Source of the DNA: Candidatus Njordarchaeota archaeon | GTDB taxonomy: Archaea > Asgardarchaeota > Njordarchaeia > Njordarchaeales > Njordarchaeaceae | DNA length: 9,651 nucleotides | NCBI GenBank assembly: GCA_029856615.1 | Contig: JAHKLF010000041.1 | Span: forward strand, 1 to 9,651 | Reading direction: 5' to 3' | Shown: positions 1 to 7,090 of the stretch, piece by piece | Numbering within the stretch: the stretch's first letter is position 1 | How the letters are laid out: each line of letters starts with the position of its first letter | The notes under the pieces: model-generated | The model's input: only the letters and a program-made list of their open reading frames with translations | Told to the model about the DNA's origin: nothing | Database searches by the model: none | Made by a program: the position numbers and the translations under genes

Positions 1-445
1 TAGCATTGATTATTTTACGTTTTTTCTCGATCCGGAGTAAATTAGCTTTTGATATAAGACTATATTCTAATTTACTCTTCGCCATATTAGCTATTGTAAA
101 AGAGAGCTCTAATGTCGAAAGCGTTAGAAGACTAACACTAATATGTCCTTTAATTTTTTCTTCTATCTTTATTAAGAACTCCTCCGGCTTTTCCCCTAAA
201 ACCCTAAATTTCCCCTGCTTAATATAATGTTTTAATCCAATCAAGAAAGACAGCTCGACGGCATCTCTTAACATCTCTTTATCATGGGAAGGCAATTCAT
301 TTATGTAAAGAAATATCGCGATTAAGGAGCCCTTTGGATACCTGATTAATTGCTGCTTATCAATGAAAGATTTCCTTGATTCTAGAACTACTCCCATGGT
401 CAAGTCGCTTGTGGATAACCCATGAGAGATCTCTTTCGGTTTCAT
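1..445 (-). CDS. Unrecognised protein, N-terminal part (3' end lies beyond the window)
   Basis: A frame of 148 codons without a stop runs from an ATG at 445 off the left edge. I do not recognise the family. The product is rich in Lys, Glu, Leu and Ile and looks soluble and mainly helical: a hydrophobic stretch GSLIAIFLYINELP near residues 42-55, then amphipathic segments such as MLRDAVELSFLIGLKHYI and FLIKIEEKIKGHI. No signal peptide or catalytic motif is visible. The composition is far more protein-like than the opposite strand over the same bases. The start is uncertain. ATG 445 has no Shine-Dalgarno site; an in-frame GTG at 496 would add 17 residues, and an in-frame ATG at 397 would remove 16. 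A TATA-like stretch lies at 559-582. A second minus-strand frame (360-545) overlaps the 5' end, so a frameshift near the start cannot be excluded. I infer a real gene of unknown function. Confidence 0.6.
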   Translation of the reverse strand, partial: MKPKEISHGLSTSDLTMGVVLESRKSFIDKQQLIRYPKGSLIAIFLYINELPSHDKEMLRDAVELSFLIGLKHYIKQGKFRVLGEKPEEFLIKIEEKIKGHISVSLLTLSTLELSFTIANMAKSKLEYSLISKANLLRIEKKRKIINA

Positions 446-558
446 TGGAGTGAAAAACAGTAACTTCAGATTTCCTAAAGTTAGTGATGCACTCACTGTT
501 ATCTACCCATAATATGACGTTAAGATTCAGCAATTTGATTATCATTTTTTATTGAAAT

Positions 559-582
559 CTTTTAATAAATATCATATAAATA
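559..582 (-). promoter_or_regulatory. Candidate TATA region for the left-edge gene
   Basis: Read on the minus strand this stretch holds two archaeal box-A-like sequences, TTTATATG (580-573) and TTTATTAAAAG (569-559). Archaeal transcription usually starts about 25 bases downstream of the box centre, which would put the start near 551-539. That is close to the ATG at 545 of a 61-codon frame and about 100 bases ahead of the ATG at 445. The assignment rests on pattern only, in DNA that is AT-rich anyway. Confidence 0.3.
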
Positions 583-636
583 CTCATAAGTTAAGAGCAG
601 TAAAAACGACTAAGCAGATGTAAGTTAAAAAGGGGT

Positions 637-1524
637 TTAAAGATATTTAAATTCCATTATAACTATTTCTTCTACCTCGAAAAGCTCTTTGTCTACAAGT
701 TTCTCTAGGTGAGGATAATTTTTCGGAAATGCAAATTCTATAGTTGTGCTCAAAGGTCTTTTCTCAAATTTGCTAAAAAATGTAGCTATACTTCGTAAAT
801 CTCTCATTGTTTTTGCATTAACGAAAGAGATGAGCTGGTATTTTCCCGGCGTCGGTCTGAAAATGGCCAGCAAATCATCATTACGAATTAAAATTTGCGT
901 TGAATATTTATTAGAGAGCTCTTTTAATGCATTTTTGGTGAAATTTAACCATTTCCAATCATACAGCAATAAACCCCTGCTCGCGTCATAAATGCTTGAA
1001 TTGTAGACCATGTCCCAAAGAGTATCCATATCGAGGTGGACTTCTTTACGACACAATTGTGGAGTCTCATTATTAACGAGCTTACTTAGGGAAGTCTCTA
1101 ATGAGACCCAACGGGAAACTTCGTAGAAACTCAATTTCCTCGCTAGTTTGATGGAAGGAATATTCCAACTCATTATAGCTACACGGAAAGTCTTATATCC
1201 CGCTTCCTTAAGATAATCAATAACGAACTTATTTAGATTATAAGCTACTCCCTTTCTACGATAGTCGGGATGAATTCTTAATCCTTCAAGCCAGACACTC
1301 TTATCTGGTAAAAAAGCAGCATGCATAATGCCAATAGGCTTTCCTTCATACTCCGCTACAAATAGTTTTCCCGACTCATCATGTAACCACTCATCCCAAA
1401 CATGCTTTATGTAATCACCCCATTCCCAAGTTTTCTCTGTAAATGCTAGTACAAATTCCTTATCCTCTGGTTTGGCAAATCGGATGATTAGATTGCTTAT
1501 GGAGAAATCATTAGGCTTTTTCAT
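637..1524 (-). CDS. GNAT-family N-acetyltransferase with an extra C-terminal domain
   Basis: The predicted 295-residue cytoplasmic protein would transfer an acetyl group from acetyl-CoA to an amine; the substrate cannot be read from sequence. The GNAT fold covers about residues 11-145. Motif A is clear: LRIHPDYRRKGVA at residues 82-94, with the acetyl-CoA pyrophosphate loop R-x-x-G-x-A (R89 to A94). It is followed by the motif B region NIPSIKLARKLSFYEV (from N121), where the usual G-F is S-F. Residues about 150-295 are not part of a single GNAT fold; they could be a divergent second GNAT-like half or a substrate-binding domain. I chose ATG 1524 over an in-frame ATG at 1545 because GGAGATGA (1533-1526) sits 5 bases ahead of it, measured from GGAG. 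The upstream ATG lies between a TATATAT box and its expected transcription start. It lies 147 bases past the chelatase stop on the same strand, and the TATA-like box between them suggests its own promoter. Confidence 0.88.
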   Translation of the reverse strand: MKKPNDFSISNLIIRFAKPEDKEFVLAFTEKTWEWGDYIKHVWDEWLHDESGKLFVAEYEGKPIGIMHAAFLPDKSVWLEGLRIHPDYRRKGVAYNLNKFVIDYLKEAGYKTFRVAIMSWNIPSIKLARKLSFYEVSRWVSLETSLSKLVNNETPQLCRKEVHLDMDTLWDMVYNSSIYDASRGLLLYDWKWLNFTKNALKELSNKYSTQILIRNDDLLAIFRPTPGKYQLISFVNAKTMRDLRSIATFFSKFEKRPLSTTIEFAFPKNYPHLEKLVDKELFEVEEIVIMEFKYL

Positions 1525-1525
1525 T

Positions 1526-1533
1526 TCATCTCC
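1526..1533 (-). promoter_or_regulatory. Shine-Dalgarno site fixing the acetyltransferase start
   Basis: GGAGATGA differs by one base from the archaeal consensus GGAGGTGA and stands 5 bases (from GGAG) ahead of ATG 1524. It supports that start over the ATG at 1545, which has no such site. Confidence 0.65.
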
Positions 1534-1547
1534 GCACAATTCCATTC

Positions 1548-1554
1548 ATATATA
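1548..1554 (-). promoter_or_regulatory. Candidate TATA box of the acetyltransferase gene
   Basis: TATATAT on the minus strand, centred about 27 bases ahead of ATG 1524. This spacing would place the transcript start almost on the ATG, which conflicts with use of the Shine-Dalgarno site at 1526-1533. Either the start is leaderless or the working promoter lies further upstream. Confidence 0.35.
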
Positions 1555-1587
1555 GAGCGCATGAGGATTCCTTAAAGAAAAATCAAT

Positions 1588-1617
1588 ATCAGACGATTTC
1601 TTAAATGATTATCTGAT
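1588..1617. repeat. Short inverted repeat between the chelatase and acetyltransferase genes
   Basis: ATCAGA (1588-1593) and TCTGAT (1612-1617) are perfect 6-base complements separated by 18 bases. The element lies downstream of the chelatase stop and upstream of the acetyltransferase, with a T-rich tract (TTTTTCTTT on the minus strand, about 1574-1582) after it. It could assist termination of the chelatase transcript or be an operator. A 6-base stem with a long loop is weak and may be chance. Confidence 0.2.
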
Positions 1618-1671
1618 TTCCTTATGCTTATCACTCTCATAGATTTAAAGTAACTGCAGAAGAGCATATAA

Positions 1672-4600
1672 TCATATCTGAACGCTCTCGTAAACATTTT
1701 TAAGTTCTTTAATTATCTCATCTGATGCCTTCCAGTAACCTCTGGCATTTGCCTCTATCAAAACCCTCGAAATCTTCTGTAATGCCCATGGGTTTTCTTC
1801 TCTTATTTTGCTTGATATCTCTTCATTAAACACCAATGTCTGAGCTACCTGATCCCAGATCCAATTATCTACAGATCCCGTAGTAGCGGCTAATCCCAGT
1901 AGATATTCGACGCGATCAGCAATTTTCTGAGCTCCATTATGTCCGTGTTTAAGCATTTCATTTAACCATTTCGGATTTATCAGTCTAGTAACCACCCCGC
2001 GTTTTATTGCTTCATTTATGCCTTCAACTCGTACGCGTTCTTTTGTTGTATCTGCGACCAATATTAATGGTTTTTGGCCTTTCTTTTTCTCAACAGTTTT
2101 CGCTAATCCTCCAAGGAATTCGTAGTAATGGTCCAAATCTGTAATTTCGTACTCTACGGTATCTCTAACTTGGGTTACTATATCAATTTTCTTCATTATT
2201 TCTTCAAAGTGTTCTCTTACATCAACACTCCTGTAATTCTCGCCATAAGCATACTTCATGCTATCTAGATAAGCATTAACGATATCCATTTCCGTACCCC
2301 ATGAGCCCGTTTCAATTAATTTCGTTAGCGTCGTTGCATATTCGCCTTCTGGTGGACCAAAGATTCTGTATACTCTTCCTTGATTTTTCTTACTTTCCTC
2401 CAAATAATTGGCCTTAATATAATTCATTTCAAGCGGCTCATCTAGATCCGCTACAATTTTAAACGCTCTATCCAGAAGTTCAACTAAATTATAAAAGGTG
2501 TCTCTGAAAATTCCACATATTGTCACTACGACATCTATCCTTGGTCTCCCTAATTCCGATAGAGGAATCACCTCTAATTCGCGAATATAAATCGACTTCC
2601 ACTTGGGTCTTACTCCAAGTAATCGAAATATGACCGCTAATGTTTCTCCACCTGTTTTCATGGTTTCGAAGCCCCATAGAACAACACTAACGACTCTAGG
2701 ATATTTACCGTATTTCTCAACATACTGCTTAATATACTCTTCAGCAATTTTTGTTCCTCTTTCCATAGCGATAGACGTAGGAATATTTGTTGGATCTAAC
2801 TGAAATGTGTTACGTCCTGTAGGATAAATCATAGGATTCCGTATAGGATCGCCTCCCGGCCCTGGCATTATATATTCTCCCTCAAGAGCTCTCAATAAAC
2901 TCGTCAATTCGTCTGAATTCTCAATGTTCATTTTTATTTCTTGGAGAAAAGAGAGCGTTTTCTCTATTTCGTTGACATCAACTTTAAGCTTTTTCTTAGC
3001 GAGTAATGTTTGAAGATTTTCTCCATCAATTAAGCAACTTTCTATGATTTCTCTAACAGTATTCTCTATTTCCTTAAATATCTCAGAACCTCGTTTACCA
3101 TCCTTAGAGATCTTTGATGGTTCTTCTAGAAGTATATCATAATCAATGTTCATGGCTTCCGATAACATTCTATGAAGACTCTTTATTTTACCGCGATCAT
3201 ACCTAGCCACAAATGTTAGATAATTCACTAATTCTTCACGAGATAAACTAGTACCAAATACATGAAGGCCTTTTGGGATGAGAGAACGCTTATACTCAAA
3301 TATCTTATCGTGCACCTCTTCAATACTTTCTCCAAATTTATACTTTTTAGCAAGCTCCAAGATTTTATTCTTAATTTCTTTACTCCTATTTCCGTCGTAT
3401 TGAGATGACTCGTAATATTCTCGAAGTAATCTCTCTATCTCGGCAATCTCCCCATAAGTGTCGCTTAATATAAATGGAGGACTCATATGATTAATTATAA
3501 GTGCGTAGCTTCTTCGTTTTGCAATTGCAGCCTCAGAGGCATTAGTGACATGGTAGATATAGATATTTGGGATATCATCAATTAAGATATCTGGATAACA
3601 ATATCTGGATAAACCTATTTCCTTTCCCGGTAAGAATTCCAGCGTGCCATGAGTGCCTAGGTGAATTATAGCATCGGCTTTGAACTCCTTTTTAATCCAT
3701 TTATAAAATGCAATGTACTGATGATGCGGTGGGAGTTCCTTGGAGTGATATATTTTCGAAGGATCTTCATGAATCCCCCTGCTAGGTTGTATACTAATAA
3801 ATATATTTCCAAGAATAACCCCCGGGATTATTATTTCACTATCAACCACCATGTGAAAGCCGGGAGGTTCACCCCAAGTTTCGATAATGTCTCTCTTAAT
3901 TTTATCTGGTAGCTCCTCAAACCAAGAAAGATATTTTTCCAAGTCTATTCTAATCAAGTTTCTTATCTCATGTAGCTTAAATGGTCTACTCATGGGGTTA
4001 ACAATTCCCCTCTCTAAAAATATTCTCCTTAATTCACGCTCATTAGGTATTTCTCCAACATGGTAACCTCTTTCTTTTAGCGCTTTTAGAATCCTAACCA
4101 GACTTCCAAATGCATCCAGATAAGCTGCTTTGCCCAAGTTTTCTTCTCCAGGAGGATAATTATAAAGGATAATGGCGAGGCGTTTTTCTCGATTAGCTTT
4201 TCTTCTTAATTTGACCCAATTACAAGCACGTTTGGCTAATTTTCTTAATCTATCCTCAATGCCAACATATTCATCAACAATTGTATTATCCTTACGGGAT
4301 TTTACACGAGCTAAAGCTAAGAATGGTTCTATACGTCCATCTAATTCTGGTAAAATCACGGTTGTGACCGTTTCTACCGGTGGAATGCCATGTTTCGATT
4401 CCAGCCATTTGTCTAATGTGATTGAGGACAAATGTACACCGTGGAGAATAGGGACATTAAGCTTTTTAAGCACTCTAAATGTCTGAGAATGATCCCCTCC
4501 TATAGGTCCTCCTGCGAATCTAAACCACAATAAATCGATAAGGCAATCAATTAAGGGCTTACCATCTTCGAGGAAGAATTTTTCAATCACAAGATAATAT

Positions 4601-5409
4601 CTTAAATCTGAGCAGAAAACGGGAATTACGCCTAATTCTTGTTCCTCTATAAGTTTGGCTAGGAGTTTTGCTGCAACTACAGATTGTTCGAAGTGAAAAC
4701 CACCATAGAAGAGAATTCCAATCAATAGACGATCCGAGAAATTATATTCTTCTAGATATTGTTTGACATCCTCATAGATATTTCCAGTATGAAAATCGAG
4801 TATACCCATTGGCGGCAAAGTTTCTGGTTCTGGTATAGTTATGGGAACATTTACTTTACCATACTCTTTTAATAGTAAAAGAAGCATAGAAGTTAGATTC
4901 CTTTCAGATGGATTCTCATAGTATTTTAGGATTAATGCATAATTTCGAGCGTGCTTAAATATTCCTATCGGAAGTCTTTTCCCGATCTTCTCAAAAAGTT
5001 CACGCATTCTTATTAATTTACCATAATCAACTCGATTAGACTTTTTAGATCTCTTGAATACGAGCTTCTTCCGCATTTGCATAAATTTTCCTAATGAAAA
5101 GCTACCTAATCGTGTTAACTCTATGATTTCCGGAGAACCCCCAACCAATGTTACTATTGTTTTCTTCGTGTTTGAAAGATTATCCGTAATAATTTTGCTA
5201 ACTTTATCGCCACCTCTAACATCTATTAGAATGATATCTGCTTGCTTAAGTGAGCGAATTACCTTGTCCTCGGGGATGGTTCCGTTATCAATATCATACG
5301 CATTAAGGAACGTGAATTGAACTGCATTGTCAAGAATCTTATTCACATGTTGGACAGCTTTATGTAGTGCTAAGCTATAGTGGTAACCAATCATGACGAT
5401 TTTAGTCAT
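1672..5409 (-). CDS. cobN: CobN/BchH-type metal-chelatase large subunit
   Basis: This is the porphyrin- or corrin-binding subunit of an ATP-dependent chelatase. CobN inserts cobalt into hydrogenobyrinate diamide in aerobic cobalamin synthesis; the related BchH/ChlH carries protoporphyrin for magnesium insertion. At 1245 residues it is full length for the family and has no frameshift. Family blocks appear in order: GNIFISIQPSRG then HLGTHGTLEFLPGKEIG (from H583), PTGRN (863-867) within GGDP...DPTNIP, LWGFETMKTGGE (W912 to E922) leading into LLGVRPKW, RIDVVVTICGIFRDTFYNLVE, DHYYEFLGG (1093-1101), and near the C-terminus NPWALQKISRVLIEA. The N-terminal residues are a soluble Rossmann-like region (MTKIVMIGYHYS) with no signal peptide. 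Start: ATG 5409 follows GGAGGTCA (5420-5413) with 5 bases after GGAGGT; a TTG eight codons upstream would swallow this site. No CobS/T or BchI/D partner is present, so CobN versus another tetrapyrrole chelatase is left open. Confidence 0.93.
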   Translation of the reverse strand: MTKIVMIGYHYSLALHKAVQHVNKILDNAVQFTFLNAYDIDNGTIPEDKVIRSLKQADIILIDVRGGDKVSKIITDNLSNTKKTIVTLVGGSPEIIELTRLGSFSLGKFMQMRKKLVFKRSKKSNRVDYGKLIRMRELFEKIGKRLPIGIFKHARNYALILKYYENPSERNLTSMLLLLLKEYGKVNVPITIPEPETLPPMGILDFHTGNIYEDVKQYLEEYNFSDRLLIGILFYGGFHFEQSVVAAKLLAKLIEEQELGVIPVFCSDLRYYLVIEKFFLEDGKPLIDCLIDLLWFRFAGGPIGGDHSQTFRVLKKLNVPILHGVHLSSITLDKWLESKHGIPPVETVTTVILPELDGRIEPFLALARVKSRKDNTIVDEYVGIEDRLRKLAKRACNWVKLRRKANREKRLAIILYNYPPGEENLGKAAYLDAFGSLVRILKALKERGYHVGEIPNERELRRIFLERGIVNPMSRPFKLHEIRNLIRIDLEKYLSWFEELPDKIKRDIIETWGEPPGFHMVVDSEIIIPGVILGNIFISIQPSRGIHEDPSKIYHSKELPPHHQYIAFYKWIKKEFKADAIIHLGTHGTLEFLPGKEIGLSRYCYPDILIDDIPNIYIYHVTNASEAAIAKRRSYALIINHMSPPFILSDTYGEIAEIERLLREYYESSQYDGNRSKEIKNKILELAKKYKFGESIEEVHDKIFEYKRSLIPKGLHVFGTSLSREELVNYLTFVARYDRGKIKSLHRMLSEAMNIDYDILLEEPSKISKDGKRGSEIFKEIENTVREIIESCLIDGENLQTLLAKKKLKVDVNEIEKTLSFLQEIKMNIENSDELTSLLRALEGEYIMPGPGGDPIRNPMIYPTGRNTFQLDPTNIPTSIAMERGTKIAEEYIKQYVEKYGKYPRVVSVVLWGFETMKTGGETLAVIFRLLGVRPKWKSIYIRELEVIPLSELGRPRIDVVVTICGIFRDTFYNLVELLDRAFKIVADLDEPLEMNYIKANYLEESKKNQGRVYRIFGPPEGEYATTLTKLIETGSWGTEMDIVNAYLDSMKYAYGENYRSVDVREHFEEIMKKIDIVTQVRDTVEYEITDLDHYYEFLGGLAKTVEKKKGQKPLILVADTTKERVRVEGINEAIKRGVVTRLINPKWLNEMLKHGHNGAQKIADRVEYLLGLAATTGSVDNWIWDQVAQTLVFNEEISSKIREENPWALQKISRVLIEANARGYWKASDEIIKELKNVYESVQI

Positions 5410-5412
5410 TTT

Positions 5413-5420
5413 TGACCTCC
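5413..5420 (-). promoter_or_regulatory. Strong Shine-Dalgarno site of the chelatase gene
   Basis: GGAGGTCA on the minus strand, with GGAGGT placed 5 bases ahead of ATG 5409. It is the best ribosome site in the window and decides this start over the in-frame TTG at 5433. Confidence 0.8.
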
Positions 5421-5458
5421 ATTTGTAACACAAATTATAAGAAAAGTAATACTATAAG

Positions 5459-5468
5459 TGTTTAAAAT
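5459..5468 (-). promoter_or_regulatory. Candidate TATA box of the chelatase gene
   Basis: ATTTTAAACA on the minus strand, centred about 55 bases ahead of ATG 5409. A transcript starting about 25 bases downstream would have a leader near 29 bases that contains the whole Shine-Dalgarno site. A second A/T box nearer the gene (5431-5441) would start transcription inside or past that site, so it is less likely. Confidence 0.35.
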
Positions 5469-5610
5469 GATTTTCTAAATACGACATCAGATATTTCTTA
5501 AAAATAACGAGATTTTAATGCAATTAAGAACAGAATTCCTAACTCCAAGGTTTCATTATCGAACCATAAGTAAGTTTGTAAGAAAGATCAAAAATTATTC
5601 CCTCCGCACC

Positions 5611-5637
5611 ATATATAATCTAAACTATTTTTATTAA
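5611..5637 (+). promoter_or_regulatory. Candidate TATA region of the ATPase gene
   Basis: Two box-A-like stretches, ATATATAA (5611-5618) and TTTTTATTA (5628-5636), lie ahead of the ATPase start at 5692. The first predicts transcription from about 5640, just before the 48-bp dyad element. The second predicts a start within that element. Pattern evidence only. Confidence 0.3.
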
Positions 5638-5643
5638 AAATTC

Positions 5644-5691
5644 ACTTAACTATTGTTTAGTAAACAGTTGTTTAGTAAACAGTGATTAAGT
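5644..5691. repeat. 48-bp nested inverted repeat with two tandem palindromes, abutting a start codon
   Basis: Two identical 13-base palindromes TGTTTAGTAAACA lie at 5654-5666 and 5669-5681. They form a perfect 15-base tandem duplication (5654-5668 and 5669-5683). Outer arms ACTTAA (5644-5649) and TTAAGT (5686-5691) are perfect complements with the same centre, 5667.5, as the palindrome pair. The whole element is therefore one near-perfect 48-bp dyad, and its last base touches the ATG at 5692. Two uses fit: a double operator bound by a dimeric regulator on one or both divergent genes, or an RNA hairpin hiding the weak ribosome site GTGAT (5682-5686). I infer regulation. A recombination or mobile-element end is possible, but no partner repeat is seen in the window. 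Confidence 0.8.
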
Positions 5692-7049
5692 ATGTTTGTC
5701 AATAGAGATTCTGAGATTCGGTTTCTAAAAAACGCTCTTAAAAATGAGCAAGGGGATTCTTTTGAAAGGAAAGAGAAGTATAGGTAAATCAGCTCTTATG
5801 AAAAAAGTCTTGGAGGAGCTTGAGGCTGAGGGAATAAGGACGCTCAGCTTGGATTGTCAAAGGGTTTCTATGCCAAGTCGGTTGCTATTAAAGTTGTCTG
5901 AGAAAACTGGTAGGGATATATCTGTTGGTGAAAATCCATACGAGGTACTTGAGACTTTATTTAAAATCGCAATGGAGGAGGGAGTCTCTGTAATATTTTT
6001 TGATGAGTTCACATATCTTGTGCGCGATTTCTCAAGAAGGAATCCTTATCGAGGAGCGGAATCCGTGATTGCCCACTTAAGGAGTCTTATTAACGAGTTT
6101 GAAGGAGGGGTCGTTTTTGCTTCTAGCACTCTATTAAGCTTATCAAAACTAATACGGGGGTATGAAAGACGAATGGCTAGGATGTTTGATGTTGTATTTA
6201 AATTAGAGAATTTAACTCTCGGTGACACATTAAAGATTATTGAAGGTTATGGGGTTCCGGATATTGATGCTATAATTTTAGCTGAGGCTTCTGATGGAGT
6301 TCCTTTTTACGCAGAATCTCTCGCATTATCTTATCTCAGAGTTAAGAATCCCGAAGAGGCTGTAGTTGAGGAATTAACTAGAGGGGCCCTAAGTGAATAT
6401 TTTAGAGCAGTCTATACTGATTTACCCATTGTAGCTAGGAGAATTTTAGAGATTTTAGCTGCGGGTCCTAAGACTTATCAAACATTGGTTAGAGAGATAG
6501 CTGATGATACATTACCATTTGCGCTCAAATACTTGTTAGAATTAGATTTCGTAGGAAAAATCAAGAAACAAAAAACTGCAATCTATTATCTAAAAGATAA
6601 ATTATTGGGGATATGGGTTAAGATATATACAGAGGAAATAATGGATAGCACGTTCATAGCAAAGCTTTTACCACGGGCTTTTGAGTCATTGATCAGAGAG
6701 CTTTTCTTAAGTATTAAGGGAGAGATCGAGATTATGGATTTTCAAGGAAAAAACTGATATTCGGACCAGTTGAACGCGTAGAGCACTTAAGATTAGGGGA
6801 TGTCGAAATAAACCTCTTGGCACATGATGAAAAGGGAAGGACTCTCGTTGGAGAGATAACTATGGGAACTCCACAAAAAAGATCCAGCAATTAAATAAAG
6901 CCGTAAAAGCGCTTAGAGAGAAACTGGGCATAAGCCCGACATACACGGTCCTAATATCGTATCTTCAAAGAATAAAATCAAGCCACTCAGTGTTAACACG
7001 AAAAGAACTGAATTTAATAGCAAAGAAAATAGGATTTAGACCAATTTAA
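5692..7049 (+). pseudogene. ATPase_2/DUF234 archaeal ATPase gene broken by three frameshifts
   Basis: A P-loop ATPase with a C-terminal winged helix and DUF234 domain, a family abundant in archaea whose cellular role is poorly known. Segment 1 (5692-about 5743) encodes MFVNRDSEIRFLKNALK, the typical N-terminus, after GTGAT (5682-5686). Segment 2 (to the TGA at 6755-6757) holds Walker A GKRSIGKS, Walker B VSVIFFDEF, the strand VVFASST and a winged-helix region starting RRILEILAAGPKTYQTL. Segment 3 (to the TAA at 6892-6894) encodes KLIFGPVERVEHLRLGD and the DUF234 core VEINLLAHDEKGRTLVGEI. Segment 4 (6879-7049) encodes the C-terminus ending KKIGFRPI. One base too many at A5 (5740-5744) and one too few at each of two A6 runs (6748-6753, 6875-6880) would explain the breaks. 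Repaired, it gives about 452 residues, a plausible full length, with no large deletion. Starting instead at ATG 5744 would lose the N-terminus and has no ribosome site. Real decay, sequencing error or programmed slippage could each explain it. Confidence 0.85.
6748..6754 (+). other. In-phase A AAA AAC slippery heptamer at the second frameshift
   Basis: The frame reads GGA AAA AAC TGA, so the heptamer A AAA AAC sits in the exact X XXY YYZ phase used for -1 ribosomal slippage, directly before the stop. A -1 shift here joins the ATPase portion to the DUF234 portion without losing a residue of the expected fusion. No strong downstream stem or pseudoknot is obvious by eye. The same A6 run could also permit polymerase slippage or simply be a lost base. 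Confidence 0.35.
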
Positions 7050-7090
7050 TGAAATATTTCCATCATACTTATCTAGTAGGTATTAAGTGG

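Noticed and set aside
6..227. Plus-strand open frame of 73 codons
   Set aside because: It starts with TTG without a ribosome site and lies antisense to a frame on the minus strand with much better residue composition.
746..991. Plus-strand open frame inside the acetyltransferase gene
   Set aside because: It is antisense to a clear GNAT gene, has no ribosome site and no recognisable motif.
4172..4486. Plus-strand open frame of 104 codons inside the chelatase gene
   Set aside because: The opposite strand encodes conserved chelatase sequence here; the antisense frame follows from its codon pattern. The same holds for plus frames at 2603, 3661 and 5054 and the minus frame at 2489.
5654..5683. 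Tandem 15-base repeat considered as a CRISPR fragment
   Set aside because: There are only two copies, contiguous, with no spacer; each copy is a palindrome, which fits an operator or hairpin far better.
6046..6228. Minus-strand open frame inside the ATPase gene
   Set aside because: It is antisense to the Walker B to sensor region of the ATPase and shows no family features.
5692..7049. ATPase considered as the AAA+ motor (BchI/CobS type) of the chelatase
   Set aside because: The Walker A context, the SSTLLSLS region, the winged helix and the DUF234 tail are those of the archaeal ATPase_2 family, and the gene is divergent and broken.
7050..7090. Terminator hairpin between the convergent ATPase and methyltransferase genes
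   Set aside because: No convincing stem is seen in these 41 bases; only A/T-rich sequence.
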